From Williamsia sp. 1138 (lineage in GTDB: Bacteria > Actinomycetota > Actinomycetes > Mycobacteriales > Mycobacteriaceae): a stretch of 64,000 nucleotides of DNA. The stretch is from assembly GCF_002095435.2 (NCBI RefSeq), contig NZ_MJEJ02000048.1:1-64000 (forward strand), in the 5' to 3' direction. Shown here in pieces: positions 25,097-34,535 of this stretch. Under the pieces are notes generated by a model. The model searched no databases, was not told where the DNA came from, and was given only the letters and a program-made list of their open reading frames with translations. The first letter of the stretch is position 1, and each line of letters starts with the position of its first letter. The translations under genes and the position numbers were made by a program.

Positions 25097-25133
25097 AGGT
25101 TTCTGCAACACGTTGAATGGAGGTGTCATCCCG

Positions 25134-25775
25134 ATGCTCGAACTCGCAGTACTCGGTTTGCTCCTCGAGTCCCCGATGCACGGCTACGAGTTGCGCAAGC
25201 GGCTCACCGGTCTTCTCGGGGCATTCCGAGCGTTTTCGTATGGATCGCTGTACCCGTCGCTGCGCCGTATGCAGGCCGACGGATTGATCGCTGAGGATGC
25301 CGGCCCACAGGGAACGCTCAAACGACGCGCACGTCGCGTCTATGCGCTCACTCCCAAGGGACGCGAGCGGTTCGCTGAACTGGTCGCCGACACGGGTCCT
25401 CAGAACTACACCGACGACGGCTTCGGAGTGCACCTCGCATTCTTCAGCCGGACCCCCGCGGAGGCGCGGATGCGCATTCTCGAGGGTCGCCGCCGGCAGG
25501 TGGAGGAACGTCGCGAAGGTCTTCGTGAGGCCGTCGGACGCTCCAACCGCACAGTGGATCGCTACACGAAGCAGCTCCATCAACTGAGTCTCGAATCCAG
25601 CGAACGTGAAGTCCGCTGGCTCAACGAGCTCATCGCCGCCGAGGGATCGGAGCGAGTCGAGGACCCGACAGCAGCGTCGCGTAACCCCGGCCCGCTTCCC
25701 ACCGAGACGGTCCACGCAGAACCAGAAACAACCTCAGTTACACCACACAAAGAAGGGGAACCCGACCATGGGTGA
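25134..25775 (+). CDS. PadR-family regulator (Rv0047c-type)
   Basis: 213 residues. The start [20 protein letters not shown] is the PadR winged-helix N terminus; [22 protein letters not shown] is the recognition helix and [14 protein letters not shown] the wing. The C-terminal part (residues 100-180) is a helical dimerisation domain rich in Arg and Glu. ATG 25134 is preferred over TTG 25113 because GGAGG (25119-25123) lies ten bases upstream and family members start at this Met. The stop overlaps ino1 by eight bases, so regulator and enzyme are co-translated, as in mycobacteria. Confidence 0.9.
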   Translation: MLELAVLGLLLESPMHGYELRKRLTGLLGAFRAFSYGSLYPSLRRMQADGLIAEDAGPQGTLKRRARRVYALTPKGRERFAELVADTGPQNYTDDGFGVHLAFFSRTPAEARMRILEGRRRQVEERREGLREAVGRSNRTVDRYTKQLHQLSLESSEREVRWLNELIAAEGSERVEDPTAASRNPGPLPTETVHAEPETTSVTPHKEGEPDHG

Positions 25776-26868
25776 CAACACCAATTCAGTTCGCGTGGCG
25801 ATTGTTGGCGTGGGAAACTGCGCCTCATCCCTGGTCCAGGGCGTGCAGTACTACCAGGATGCCGATGAGAACGCAGTCGTTCCCGGCCTCATGCACGTGA
25901 AGTTCGGCCAGTACCACGTTCGCGACGTGCAGTTCGTCGCCGCGTTCGACGTGGATGCCAAGAAGGTCGGATTCGATCTCTCGGACGCCATCTTCTCCAG
26001 CGAGAACAACACCATCAAGATCGCCGACGTGCCGCCGACCGGTGTCACCGTCCAGCGCGGACACACCCTCGACGGACTCGGCAAGTACTACCGCGAGACC
26101 ATCACCGAGGCCGACGGCGAGGGCGCCGACGTCGTCCAGACCCTGAAGGACGCCAAGGTCGACGTCCTCGTGTCGTACCTGCCCGTCGGATCCGAGCAGG
26201 CCGACAAGTTCTACGCACAGTGCGCCATCGACGCGAACGTCGCGTTCGTCAACGCTCTCCCGGTCTTCATCGCGAGCGACCCCGTGTGGGCCAAGAAGTT
26301 CGCCGACGCCGGCGTGCCGATCGTCGGAGACGACATCAAGAGCCAGGTCGGTGCCACCATCACCCACCGCGTCATGGCGAAGCTGTTCGAGGACCGCGGC
26401 GTCACCCTGGACCGCACCTACCAGCTGAACGTCGGCGGCAACATGGACTTCAAGAACATGCTCGAGCGCGAGCGTCTGGAGTCCAAGAAGGTCTCGAAGA
26501 CCCAGGCCGTGACCTCCAACCTGACCGGTTCGCTGTCGGGCAAGATCGACGACAAGAACGTCCACATCGGCCCCTCGGACCACGTCGCGTGGCTCGACGA
26601 CCGCAAGTGGGCCTACGTCCGCCTCGAAGGCCGTGCCTTCGGTGACGTGCCGCTGAGCCTCGAGTACAAGCTCGAGGTCTGGGACTCCCCCAACTCGGCC
26701 GGCATCATCATCGACGCCGTGCGTGCAGCCAAGATCGCCAAGGACCGCGGCATCGGCGGACCCATCCTCCCCGCTTCGGCCTACCTGATGAAGAGCCCGC
26801 CCGAGCAGCTCGCCGACGATGTCGCGCGCACCCAGCTCGAGGCCTTCATTGTGGGAGCAGACGCCTGA
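25768..26868 (+). CDS. ino1: Inositol-3-phosphate synthase
   Basis: 366 residues of the actinobacterial/archaeal-size enzyme that converts glucose 6-phosphate to inositol 3-phosphate, the precursor of phosphatidylinositol, mannosides and mycothiol. [18 protein letters not shown] is the NAD-binding start. [34 protein letters not shown] and [12 protein letters not shown] are active-site segments, with Lys residues later in [16 protein letters not shown] upstream of ATG 25768 sets the start inside the end of padR. A terminator hairpin follows. Confidence 0.96.
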   Translation: MGDNTNSVRVAIVGVGNCASSLVQGVQYYQDADENAVVPGLMHVKFGQYHVRDVQFVAAFDVDAKKVGFDLSDAIFSSENNTIKIADVPPTGVTVQRGHTLDGLGKYYRETITEADGEGADVVQTLKDAKVDVLVSYLPVGSEQADKFYAQCAIDANVAFVNALPVFIASDPVWAKKFADAGVPIVGDDIKSQVGATITHRVMAKLFEDRGVTLDRTYQLNVGGNMDFKNMLERERLESKKVSKTQAVTSNLTGSLSGKIDDKNVHIGPSDHVAWLDDRKWAYVRLEGRAFGDVPLSLEYKLEVWDSPNSAGIIIDAVRAAKIAKDRGIGGPILPASAYLMKSPPEQLADDVARTQLEAFIVGADA

Positions 26869-26889
26869 TCTGATCCGATCGAGCTTTAC

Positions 26890-26928
26890 CCGAGAGCCGC
26901 GCACCTGTAAAGGGTGTGCGGCTCTTGG
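26890..26928. terminator. Terminator hairpin after ino1
   Basis: A 16-bp stem (26890-26905 with 26913-26928) with two G-U pairs and a seven-base loop containing TGTAAAG. It lies 21 bases after the ino1 stop and is followed by CATTTCCC. Confidence 0.75.
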
Positions 26929-26963
26929 CATTTCCCGTGCGAATTGCGCAGCGATGACCAAGA

Positions 26964-28568
26964 ATGTCGCCTATGACCAGTTCGATCAACTCTCGCCGCC
27001 TCAAGGTCGCCATCACGGCGCTGGCGGCTGTTCTCGTCGTGTCGGCATGCGGAGACGACAACGAATCAGCAGCCCCCCAGGGCGACTTCTCCGGGCCGCC
27101 GCCTGCCGATTCGGCGGTGGCGGTGAGCGACGCGCAGATCAAGGACGCGATCGACCGGGTACCCGAGCTCGCCGACGGCATCCTCTCGAAGACCAAGATC
27201 CCCGGCCTCGCGGTCGCGGTCGTGCACAACGGTGAGGTGGCTTTCGCCGAAGGTTTCGGGGTCAAAGAGGTCGGCAAGGACGACAGGGTCGACGCCGACA
27301 CCGTGTTCCAGATCGCGTCGCTCTCGAAGTCGGTGGGTGCAACGGTCATCGCCGAGCAGGTCGGCAAGGGTGTCGTCGAGTGGGAGACCCCTGTCCGCCA
27401 GAACCTTCCGTCGTTCACCATGAGCGATCCGTGGATCAGCGATCACGTGACCATTGCCGACATGTACACGCACCGGTCGGGGTTGCCGCTGCACGCAGGA
27501 GACATCCTCGAAGACCTCGGCTATGGGCGACAAGAGATCCTGAACAAGCTGGCGCAGGAACCCATCGAGGTCGCCAACTTCCGGGTTCACGACAACTACA
27601 CCAACTTCGGCATCACCGCGGCCGCCGAATCCGTCTCGGCCGCAGCCGGAACCGACTGGGCGACCCTGAGCCAGAACTCGCTGTACGGCCCGCTCGGCAT
27701 GACCAACACCAGTTCTCGCTTCGCCGATTATCTGGGGCACACCGACCGTGCGATCCCGCACACCCTGGTCGGCGAGAAGTATGAGCCCAGGTTCCAGCGG
27801 GATCCCGACGCCCAGGCCCCCGCCGGCGGCGTCTCGTCGACGGTCAACGACCTGGCGAAGTGGATGAACCTGGTCCTCGCCGGTGGCGAACACAATGGTC
27901 AGCCCCTGGTCGAGAAGGAGCCGCTCGTCGCTGCATTCACCAGCGAGTTCGTCAACGGACCGGGACAGAACACCGAGTTCCGCTCGGGTACGTCGGGCTT
28001 CGGCGTGAACGTGAGCACGACGTCGTCCGGACGCGTGATCAACAGCCACTCCGGCGCATTCAACCTGGGTGCGGCGACCAACTACGTGATGATCCCGTCC
28101 CTGAACGTCGGCATCGTCGCCCTGAGCAACGCCGGACCGATCGGTGCCGTCGAGGCGCTGACCGCCGAGTTCGTCGACCTCGTCCAGTACGGAGAAATCA
28201 CCCGCGACTGGGTCGCGGCCTACGCACAGCTCACCGCCGAACCCGCAGAGGGTGAACTCGCAGGCAAGCAACGTCCCGCCGACGCCGCGCCTGCCGGACC
28301 GCTACCGCAGTACGTCGGCACCTACGCCAACCCGTACTGGGGCGAGGCGACCGTGGCAGCGATGCCCGACGGCAACCTGCAACTGACCATCGGCCCGGAT
28401 CGGGTGCAGTACCCGCTCTCGCCGTGGAGCGGCGACACCTGGACCTTCATACCGACCGGTGAGATGCCGAACCCGGGCACGGTGTCGCAGGCGACCTTCG
28501 ACGGAAACACCGTGGTGCTGGAGTACTTCGACGACAACGGGCTGGGGACGTTCACCAAGATGGGGTGA
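26964..28568 (+). CDS. Lipoprotein serine hydrolase (beta-lactamase / class C PBP-like)
   Basis: 534 residues. The signal peptide ends in LVVSAC (lipobox, Cys about 29). The beta-lactamase-like domain has the SxxK nucleophile in ASLSKSVG (about 119), the Tyr motif in HDNYTNFG (about 212) and NSHSGAFNLG in the third (H-x-G) motif. A C-terminal domain (about 440-534) with YVGTYANPYWGEATV and VLEYFDDNGLG looks like DUF3471. Family members are esterases, D-amino-acid peptidases or carboxypeptidases; the substrate cannot be told. ATG 26964 is used, with ATG 26973 possible. It stands alone after the ino1 terminator. Confidence 0.85.
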   Translation: MSPMTSSINSRRLKVAITALAAVLVVSACGDDNESAAPQGDFSGPPPADSAVAVSDAQIKDAIDRVPELADGILSKTKIPGLAVAVVHNGEVAFAEGFGVKEVGKDDRVDADTVFQIASLSKSVGATVIAEQVGKGVVEWETPVRQNLPSFTMSDPWISDHVTIADMYTHRSGLPLHAGDILEDLGYGRQEILNKLAQEPIEVANFRVHDNYTNFGITAAAESVSAAAGTDWATLSQNSLYGPLGMTNTSSRFADYLGHTDRAIPHTLVGEKYEPRFQRDPDAQAPAGGVSSTVNDLAKWMNLVLAGGEHNGQPLVEKEPLVAAFTSEFVNGPGQNTEFRSGTSGFGVNVSTTSSGRVINSHSGAFNLGAATNYVMIPSLNVGIVALSNAGPIGAVEALTAEFVDLVQYGEITRDWVAAYAQLTAEPAEGELAGKQRPADAAPAGPLPQYVGTYANPYWGEATVAAMPDGNLQLTIGPDRVQYPLSPWSGDTWTFIPTGEMPNPGTVSQATFDGNTVVLEYFDDNGLGTFTKMG

Positions 28569-28579
28569 GCGCGCTCCAC

Positions 28580-29374
28580 CTAGCGGCCGGTGGTCTTCTC
28601 GATGAGCTCGTAGGCGATATCGGTCCGTATTCCGTCCGGATTCTCGAGATCGGCTTCGTCGTACCACGACTGGTCGGCTTCGGGGTGTGGGCCGCTGACC
28701 CCGACCTTGCCTTTCCCGTAGGGCGCGACCATGATTGCGGCGATCCCGTTGGGGTAGGTCGCCAGGACTTCGGCATTCGAGTTCGGCTTCACTGTGAATG
28801 CGGGACCGTCCTGGAAGTACATGTGCCGCTTCTGTCCGCGGTAGGTGACGTCGACGACGGTGTCCCGGTCGTTGTGCACGGTGGCGCCGACGGTGTCGGT
28901 GTACCCGCCCACCGCGGCGGGCAGCAGGTCGAAACCGGGATCAGCTCCCGCCAGATAGCCTCCGAAGCACACGCCGAGATAGCTACCTCCGCCGCTGATC
29001 CACGCGCGCAGGTCGTCGGCCACTCCCTTGAGGTCGTCCCAACTGGACTCCAGATCCTGGCCTCCCCCGGGTTGCACATACAGCGACGCGGTGGCCAGAG
29101 TGGCCGCGGTGAGAGGGGTGCCGGTGCCGGGACCCACATACTTGGTCCGGAACGCGTGCGGCGCATTGCGCAGCAGCGTCGCGATGGAGGGCGCGCAGTC
29201 GTCGCACCCTTGAGGACCGTTGTAGATCAGCGCAAGGGGGAGTTTGGGGTCCGGCGCACTGGTCGCAGGAGCGCAACCCATCACCATCACCAGCGCGGCC
29301 AGAGCCGTCGCCACCAGCGCACGCACACTCGTCGAACGGAAAGGACGCGATCTCCCCTGGCGGCGAACGGGCAC
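28580..29374 (-). CDS. BPL_N-domain (class I amidotransferase-like) lipoprotein
   Basis: 264 residues. An N-terminal hydrophobic segment ending in VMVMGC gives a possible lipobox (Cys about 34). The domain resembles the N-terminal part of eukaryotic biotin-protein ligase, a glutamine-amidotransferase-like fold: SLYVQPGGGQDL, then GGGSYLGVCFGGYLAG with the nucleophile-type Cys, and ATYPNGIAAIMVAPYGKGKVGVSGPHPE. Enzyme activity of bacterial BPL_N proteins is not established. The start is GTG 29374 with GAGGAGAG before it. Gene ends are convergent with the serine hydrolase. Confidence 0.75.
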   Translation of the reverse strand: MPVRRQGRSRPFRSTSVRALVATALAALVMVMGCAPATSAPDPKLPLALIYNGPQGCDDCAPSIATLLRNAPHAFRTKYVGPGTGTPLTAATLATASLYVQPGGGQDLESSWDDLKGVADDLRAWISGGGSYLGVCFGGYLAGADPGFDLLPAAVGGYTDTVGATVHNDRDTVVDVTYRGQKRHMYFQDGPAFTVKPNSNAEVLATYPNGIAAIMVAPYGKGKVGVSGPHPEADQSWYDEADLENPDGIRTDIAYELIEKTTGR

Positions 29375-29495
29375 GTCGTCTCTCCTCGCGCACGGCTCGC
29401 GGCGGCGACCACGAGCGGGTGACCCCGGTGTTTGTTCGATCAGACAGCAGTTTAGATGGTTTCGGCTGTTCGGGCCGGAGATCGACGAGCACGAT

Positions 29496-29538
29496 CACGG
29501 GCGAAGACCCACCGGATGTCGGTGGGTCTTCGCCCGTG
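29496..29538. terminator. 18-bp terminator-like hairpin
   Basis: An 18-bp perfect stem (29496-29513 with 29521-29538) with the loop GGATGTC. It follows the stop of the calcium-loop protein (transcribed leftwards) by 24 bases. The arm sequence CGAAGACCCACC and its partner GGTGGGTCTTCG are related to the hairpins at 35614 and 44811. Confidence 0.75.
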
Positions 29539-29562
29539 TGAGTCGGGAAGTTCCGCGGCGGA

Positions 29563-29781
29563 TCAGCCGACGACGGTGGTGTCGTAGTAGCCGTCGCCGT
29601 CGGTGTCGACGTGCACCGTGTCGATGTAGCCGTCGTTGTTGGCGTCCTCGTGCATCTCGTCGGCCATGCCGTCGCCGTCGGTGTCGTACTCCTCGTAGTT
29701 CGCGATGCCGTCACCATCGGTGTCGGTGAGTGCCGTGTCGACGATTCCGTCGGCGTTGGTGTCGTAGTACTCGGTGGCCAT
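29563..29781 (-). CDS. Small protein of tandem calcium-binding-loop repeats
   Basis: 72 residues made almost wholly of five D-x-(N/D)-x-D-G units: DTNADG, DTDGDG, DTDGDG, DANNDG and DTDGDG, spaced 11-15 residues apart, with acidic/aromatic connectors such as ANYEEY and ADEMHE. This matches dockerin-, EF-hand-loop- or thrombospondin-type-3-like Ca2+ loops. There is no signal peptide, no membrane segment and no cysteine. GAGGAGAAC directly upstream of ATG 29781 supports the start; a longer frame to 29832 adds 17 residues without repeats. It has its own strong terminator. Function is unknown: a cytosolic calcium buffer or sensor, or a protein leaving by a non-Sec route. Confidence 0.72.
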   Translation of the reverse strand: MATEYYDTNADGIVDTALTDTDGDGIANYEEYDTDGDGMADEMHEDANNDGYIDTVHVDTDGDGYYDTTVVG

Positions 29782-29875
29782 GATGTTCTCCTCGCTGGTG
29801 TGTGGGCTTTCAGGGATAGGAGAGCCACGCACCGGCGAATGTTCCCGATGGCTGAGTTTTTTCCGGGCCCAGGCC

Positions 29876-30622
29876 CTACATCTGCCAGTGCACCGGCTGC
29901 GAGATGATGTCGGCCAACCGCCTGCGGTAGTACTTCGCCGACTCCTCGTTGAACGCGCTCATCGTCTTCGCGGTCGACTCGGTGTCCCGCGCACGCATCG
30001 CGTCGAGGACGTCCTGCTGCATCTCGACCGCGGCAAGTCTGGTGGCCATCGGATGCTCGTTCGGTTCGGCATCACGCACCAGCAACCACAGCGTCTCCAT
30101 GACGATCTTCAGTGCCGGATTACCGGCTGCCTCGTACACACAGCGCTGGAAGACCGCATTGTTCTCCTGGAAGTTCGCGTAGTCGCCTGGATCTTCGCGC
30201 ATCCTGTCGAGTGCGGTCTGCATGACCTCGATCTGCTCGTCGGTCACGTTCGCCGCGGCGGCGCGGGCCACGATGGGCTCGAGCATCAGCCGGACATCGA
30301 TCACGTCACTGATGTTGGCGCTGTCGATCTGCAGGAACAGCTTCATGGTGTTCCCGAGAGATTCGAGCTCGGGCCGCTTGGCGACCGGGCCGCCACCGAT
30401 ACCGGACTTGATCGTGACCAGGTCCCGGCTCTCGAGCAGACGCAGAGCCTCTCGGACCGTCGTGCGGGCTACCCCGTGCTCGGCCACCATCTCTTTTTCG
30501 GTCGGCAGCCGCTGACCGACCACGATGCCGCCGGTGAGGATCTGATCCGCGATGATGTTCGCGATCTTTGCGGACATTTTCTGCCCGCGGACCTTCGGCC
30601 CTACGGTGTCTTCAGCGGTCAT
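29876..30622 (-). CDS. GntR-family regulator, FadR (FCD) type
   Basis: 248 residues. The N-terminal winged helix has LPTEKEMVAEHGVARTTVREALRLLESRDLV, the GntR recognition pattern, preceded by ANIIADQILTGGIVVGQRLP. The C-terminal FCD domain is all-helical, with ISDVIDVRLMLEPIVARAAA and later Asp/His residues that normally bind a metal and acyl or carboxylate effector. ATG 30622 follows GGGGGAG; a longer frame to 30757 begins inside the promoter region. It is divergent from the CoA-ligase operon and is the only regulator in the island, so it is the likely factor for the TGTACA sites. Confidence 0.88.
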   Translation of the reverse strand: MTAEDTVGPKVRGQKMSAKIANIIADQILTGGIVVGQRLPTEKEMVAEHGVARTTVREALRLLESRDLVTIKSGIGGGPVAKRPELESLGNTMKLFLQIDSANISDVIDVRLMLEPIVARAAAANVTDEQIEVMQTALDRMREDPGDYANFQENNAVFQRCVYEAAGNPALKIVMETLWLLVRDAEPNEHPMATRLAAVEMQQDVLDAMRARDTESTAKTMSAFNEESAKYYRRRLADIISQPVHWQM

Positions 30623-30748
30623 CTCTCCCCCATGGCGATCAGCTGGCGCTGCGTGGCTGTCAGCGCATCCGGCTCGTACGCTGACAACACTTTCAGCGTT
30701 CCGGCATTGCGCCCAACAGTACCCATCCGAACTGTGATGTGGGTCAAG

Positions 30749-30762
30749 TCTGTACATAGTTA
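30749..30762. promoter_or_regulatory. Candidate GntR operator, site A
   Basis: TCTGTACATAGTTA. The core TGTACA is palindromic and carries the GT...AC pair of FadR-type operators. It lies 60 bases before the CoA-ligase start and 127 bases before the gntR start, between the two. The same sequence occurs at 55712-55725 and, inverted, at 52874-52887. Confidence 0.55.
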
Positions 30763-30822
30763 GCGAGATTAGATACTGTAGCCGGTGTCAGAAAAGTACG
30801 TAACGCAGCGCAGGAGGTAGCC

Positions 30823-32502
30823 ATGTTGCCAACACGGCTACCGAATGCCGAACTTGCACAGTCGTTTCGCGCTGGTGGGCACTGGAGAGACCAACCGATC
30901 GGCCATTTTCTCGCCCGCGCGGCCCAGCGCTATCCCATGGCAACAGCGGTGATCGACGGCGACCGCAGGCTGACCTTCGCCGAGGTCGACCTCCAGGCAA
31001 CCCGGTTGGCGGCCGCACTGCAGGCCCGCGGGGTCACCGCGGACGACGTGGTCTCCTTTCAGCTTCCCAACTGCGCAGAAGCGGTCATCGTCTTCCAGGC
31101 CGTGATGAAGATCGGTGCCGTCGCCAACCCCATCGTGCCCATCTACCGGTCCCGCGAACTACGCTTCATCCTCGGTCAGGCGCGGGCCAAGGTCGTGTTC
31201 ATCCCGGCCGAGCTGCGGGGCGTCGATGTGGGCGAGATGTACCGAGGCCTCGCCGCTGACCTCCCGGACCTCGAATGGATCATCTCGCTCGGGGACGCCT
31301 CCGGTGCCGGCAGTCTTGCGGTCACCTGGACAGATCTCATGAGCTCCGTCACGACCCCGATGATCAGCAAGGCCCGGGCCATCGCCCCTCCGGTCGCCGA
31401 TGACGTCTGCCTACTGCTCTACACCTCGGGCACCACCGCCGACCCCAAAGGGGCGCTGCACAGCCACAACACACTGGTCTACGAAAACCACTCGATGATC
31501 GACTGGTTCGGCCTCAACGAGACCGACGTGATCTTCAACCCTTCGCCGGTCACCCACGTCACCGGTATCAACTGCGCGTTGATCCTCCCCTTTCTGCTCG
31601 GCGCACCCGTTGTCCTGCAGGATGTGTGGGATCCCGCGGTCGCCCTGCAACGCATCGTCGACGAACGCGGCAGCTTCATGATCTTCTCCACGCCGTTTCT
31701 TCGTGGGCTGCTCGACGTCGCCGAATCGACCGGCACACCTACGCCCTCGATCCGGTACATCGTCTGCGGCGGTGCCGACATCCCGGACGCGCTCACCGCT
31801 GCAGCCACCGAGCGACTCGGAACGGTGGTACGGATGTACGGCGCCACCGAGGGCCCGTCGGTCAGTACCGCCGATCGTTGGGATCCGCTCTATCTCCGGA
31901 TCAACACCGACGGGCGGCCGATCGGCCCGACCGAACTCCTGGTGTCCGACGGCAAAGGCGGCCTCGCGCAGACCGGCGACGTCGGTGAGATCATGTGGCG
32001 CGGTCCCGACACCTTCCTCGGCTACCTCGAATCCTCACTCAACACCGAAGCTTTCACACCAGATGGGTTCTTTCGTACCGGCGATCTGGGGCGGTTCGAC
32101 AGCAGCGGCGGCATCAACGTCGTCGGTCGTATCAAAGACATCATCAACCGGTCGGGCGAGAAGATCAGTGCCCACGACGTCGAGAATCAGCTCAGCGAAC
32201 ACCCGGCTGTCGTTGAGGTCGCCGTCGTCGCCGGACCTGACCCCCGGACAGGCGAGCGCGGCTGTGCGTTCGTGGTGACCCGCGATCACCGCGACCTCAC
32301 CCTCGGAGAAGTCCACTCGTTCCTGCTCGACCGAGAGATCGCAGTCCAGAAGATCCCGGAGAGCGTCTTCGTGGTCGATTCACTGCCCAAGACCGCGAGC
32401 GGCAAGGTGCAGAAGTTTGCGCTGCGCGACTGGACCCGCGACCGGGATGCGCTTCCACCGCAGATGTCGGCGATGAAGTTCGCCGCAACACATGAGAAAT
32501 AG
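30823..32502 (+). CDS. AMP-forming acyl-CoA synthetase (cyclohexanecarboxylate-CoA-ligase-like)
   Basis: 559 residues of the ANL superfamily. Core motifs are all present: A3 YTSGTTADPKG (about 199), A5 YGATEG (about 342), A7 FFRTGDLG (about 420), the hinge GRIKDIINRSGEKIS (about 435) and A10 PKTASGKVQKF with the catalytic Lys (about 525). It activates a carboxylic acid to its CoA thioester with ATP. The overall sequence is nearest to cyclohexanecarboxylate / medium-chain ligases, which is an impression, not a measured match. AGGAGG before ATG 30823 supports the start. It is the first gene of a four-gene operon ending at 35591. Confidence 0.9.
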   Translation: MLPTRLPNAELAQSFRAGGHWRDQPIGHFLARAAQRYPMATAVIDGDRRLTFAEVDLQATRLAAALQARGVTADDVVSFQLPNCAEAVIVFQAVMKIGAVANPIVPIYRSRELRFILGQARAKVVFIPAELRGVDVGEMYRGLAADLPDLEWIISLGDASGAGSLAVTWTDLMSSVTTPMISKARAIAPPVADDVCLLLYTSGTTADPKGALHSHNTLVYENHSMIDWFGLNETDVIFNPSPVTHVTGINCALILPFLLGAPVVLQDVWDPAVALQRIVDERGSFMIFSTPFLRGLLDVAESTGTPTPSIRYIVCGGADIPDALTAAATERLGTVVRMYGATEGPSVSTADRWDPLYLRINTDGRPIGPTELLVSDGKGGLAQTGDVGEIMWRGPDTFLGYLESSLNTEAFTPDGFFRTGDLGRFDSSGGINVVGRIKDIINRSGEKISAHDVENQLSEHPAVVEVAVVAGPDPRTGERGCAFVVTRDHRDLTLGEVHSFLLDREIAVQKIPESVFVVDSLPKTASGKVQKFALRDWTRDRDALPPQMSAMKFAATHEK

Positions 32503-32509
32503 GGGCCGA

Positions 32510-33292
32510 ATGACTGTTCAGACGCCTGGGATCGAACACCTCGTCGTCACCCAGCCGGAACCGGGTATCGCACTCGTCGAGCTGGCCCGCGGCAAGGTGA
32601 ACGCGATCGACACCCAGATGTACGACGAGATCGCAGAGGTCTTCGACGTCTTGTCCGACAACCAGGACATCCGTGCCATCGTGCTCACCGGCCGCGGCAG
32701 GATCTTCTGCGCTGGTAACGATCTCGGCAATTTCCGGGTGATGGATGCGGTCAGCGGCGATGTCGAGATGCGCAGCGTGCGACGCGCGCTGTTCGGGCTG
32801 TACGACTGCGCGTTGCCCGTCATCGCTGCGATCAACGGTCCCGCTCTCGGCAGTGGTCTCGCGTTGGCCTCGCTCAGCGACATCGTGGTCGCCTCCGATC
32901 GGGCGACGTTCGGCCTGCCGGAGATGGGAGTCGGCGTACTGGGTGGGGGCCGGTTCACCGCCAGGATGCTTCCGCAACAGGCGATGCGCCGCATGTTCTT
33001 CACCGCCGAACCCGTCGACGCCGACACCCTACGCAGCTGGGGTGCCCCGATCGACGTGGTGCCCCACGACGAGGTCCTGGAGGTCGCGATGTCGAGGGCG
33101 CGCGTCATCGCTGCGAAGAGCCGCTATGCGCTGACCCTCGCGAAACAATCGCTGAACGGGTGCGAAGACGTCGACCTCAAGCGTGGCTACGAACTCGAAC
33201 AGACCTTCACCGTGAGACTGTCCGAACACCCCGACTCCAAGAAGGCCGTCGAGGCCAGGATCGCCGAGATGGCGAAGGGAAAGAAGTCATGA
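32510..33292 (+). CDS. Enoyl-CoA hydratase / isomerase family protein
   Basis: 260 residues of the crotonase fold. IRAIVLTGRGRIFCAGNDLG is the first oxyanion-hole segment and AAINGPALGSGLALASLSDIVVASDRATFGLPEMGVG the second, with Glu in LPEMGVG as a catalytic candidate. It probably hydrates the 2-enoyl-CoA made by the acyl-CoA dehydrogenases of the same operon. ATG 32510 follows AGGGG, eight bases after the ligase stop. It overlaps the next gene by four bases (ATGA). Confidence 0.9.
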   Translation: MTVQTPGIEHLVVTQPEPGIALVELARGKVNAIDTQMYDEIAEVFDVLSDNQDIRAIVLTGRGRIFCAGNDLGNFRVMDAVSGDVEMRSVRRALFGLYDCALPVIAAINGPALGSGLALASLSDIVVASDRATFGLPEMGVGVLGGGRFTARMLPQQAMRRMFFTAEPVDADTLRSWGAPIDVVPHDEVLEVAMSRARVIAAKSRYALTLAKQSLNGCEDVDLKRGYELEQTFTVRLSEHPDSKKAVEARIAEMAKGKKS

Positions 33293-34524
33293 CGCCGGCA
33301 CCCGGATCGAACAGTTCCGGCGCAGCACAGGTCATCGACCTGGACGCGTTCTCAGAGAAGTGCGTTGCCTGGCTCGATGAGCACCTGGACCGGCGCGAGA
33401 GCACGGCGACGGTAGCCGCGGACCCCAATTACGCGATCTTCCACAACCACACCCACGACGAGGAACGCGCGCTGATCGACGCTGCGCGGGATTGGCAGCG
33501 GCGCCGGGTCGACGCCGGATTCGGCGCCATCACCTGGGGTCCGGAGTGGGGTGGCGCAGGCCTGACGGCCAGCCATGAGCGCGTGTACGTGGGTCTCGAG
33601 CGTCAGTACAACACCCCCGATCGTCACGAGACCGTGCTCGTCACAGTCGAATTGGTTGCACCCACCCTGCACGTATTGGGTACCGAGGAGCAGAAGAAGC
33701 AGTTCGTCGAACCGTTCCTTCGGACCGATCTCCTGTGCTGCCAGCTGTTCTCGGAACCGGGTGCAGGATCCGATCTCGCCGGCCTCTCGACCAAGGCCGT
33801 GAGGTCCGGCGACACCTGGCGCATCAACGGGCAGAAGGTCTGGAGTTCGGGGGCTCAGTTCTCCGAGTGGGGTCTACTCATCGCCCGGACCGATACCACC
33901 GTGGCCAAACACCGCGGGATGACGGCCTTCATGGTGCCGATGGACGCGCCAGGGGTCGATGTGCGACCCATTCGGCAGAGTTCTGGCGGTTCGACCTTCA
34001 ACGAGGTGTTCCTCACCGACGTCGAACTCCCGGATTCGCTGCGCATCGGTGCCGAAGGCGACGGCTGGAAAGTCGCCCTCACCACGCTCGGATTCGAACG
34101 CAATTCCAGTGCCGGAATCGTCAGCGCCGGCGGCAACAGCGCCGATCTGGTGCGCCTGGCCAAGAGCCTGGGCATCACCGACGACCCGCTGGTACGACAG
34201 CAATTGGCGGACGCGGTGATCTACGAGCGCGCATCGGCGTTGATGGTGGCTCGCTACGCCGAGCGTGAGCAATCGGGAGCCGTTCCGGGAGTGGAAGGTT
34301 CGATCGGCAAGCTGGTCTGGACCCAGAACCTCAAGCGGATCGGCGACGCCGCAGCCTCGTTCCTCGGGCCCAAGATCCTCGCCGACACCGGCGAACCGAA
34401 CACCTTCGCCTGGACCGAACATCTACTGGGCGCACCCGGCTATCGCATAGCGGGCGGCTCCGACGAGATCCAGCGGAACATCATCGGCGAACGCGGGCTC
34501 GGACTGCCCCGCGAACCACGTTAA
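33289..34524 (+). CDS. Acyl-CoA dehydrogenase, large subunit (ChsE/FadE28-29-like)
   Basis: 411 residues. The FAD-binding segments are CQLFSEPGAGSDLAGL and WRINGQKVWSSGAQFSEWGLLIAR. The C-terminal signature is GYRIAGGSDEIQRNIIGERGLGLPR. With the following 351-residue gene it resembles the alpha2-beta2 acyl-CoA dehydrogenases of steroid side-chain degradation, in which one subunit keeps the FAD-site residues and the other the catalytic Glu. It introduces the alpha-beta double bond. Translational coupling upstream and an 11-base gap downstream place it in the operon. Confidence 0.88.
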   Translation: MTPAPGSNSSGAAQVIDLDAFSEKCVAWLDEHLDRRESTATVAADPNYAIFHNHTHDEERALIDAARDWQRRRVDAGFGAITWGPEWGGAGLTASHERVYVGLERQYNTPDRHETVLVTVELVAPTLHVLGTEEQKKQFVEPFLRTDLLCCQLFSEPGAGSDLAGLSTKAVRSGDTWRINGQKVWSSGAQFSEWGLLIARTDTTVAKHRGMTAFMVPMDAPGVDVRPIRQSSGGSTFNEVFLTDVELPDSLRIGAEGDGWKVALTTLGFERNSSAGIVSAGGNSADLVRLAKSLGITDDPLVRQQLADAVIYERASALMVARYAEREQSGAVPGVEGSIGKLVWTQNLKRIGDAAASFLGPKILADTGEPNTFAWTEHLLGAPGYRIAGGSDEIQRNIIGERGLGLPREPR

Positions 34525-34535
34525 GGAGCTCGGCA

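Noticed and set aside
30751-30779. TGTACA as a -35 box of the CoA-ligase promoter
   Set aside because: Spacing to TACTGT would be 17 bases at site A, but at sites C and D the same motif is not at -35 distance from the best -10, so an operator fits all sites better.
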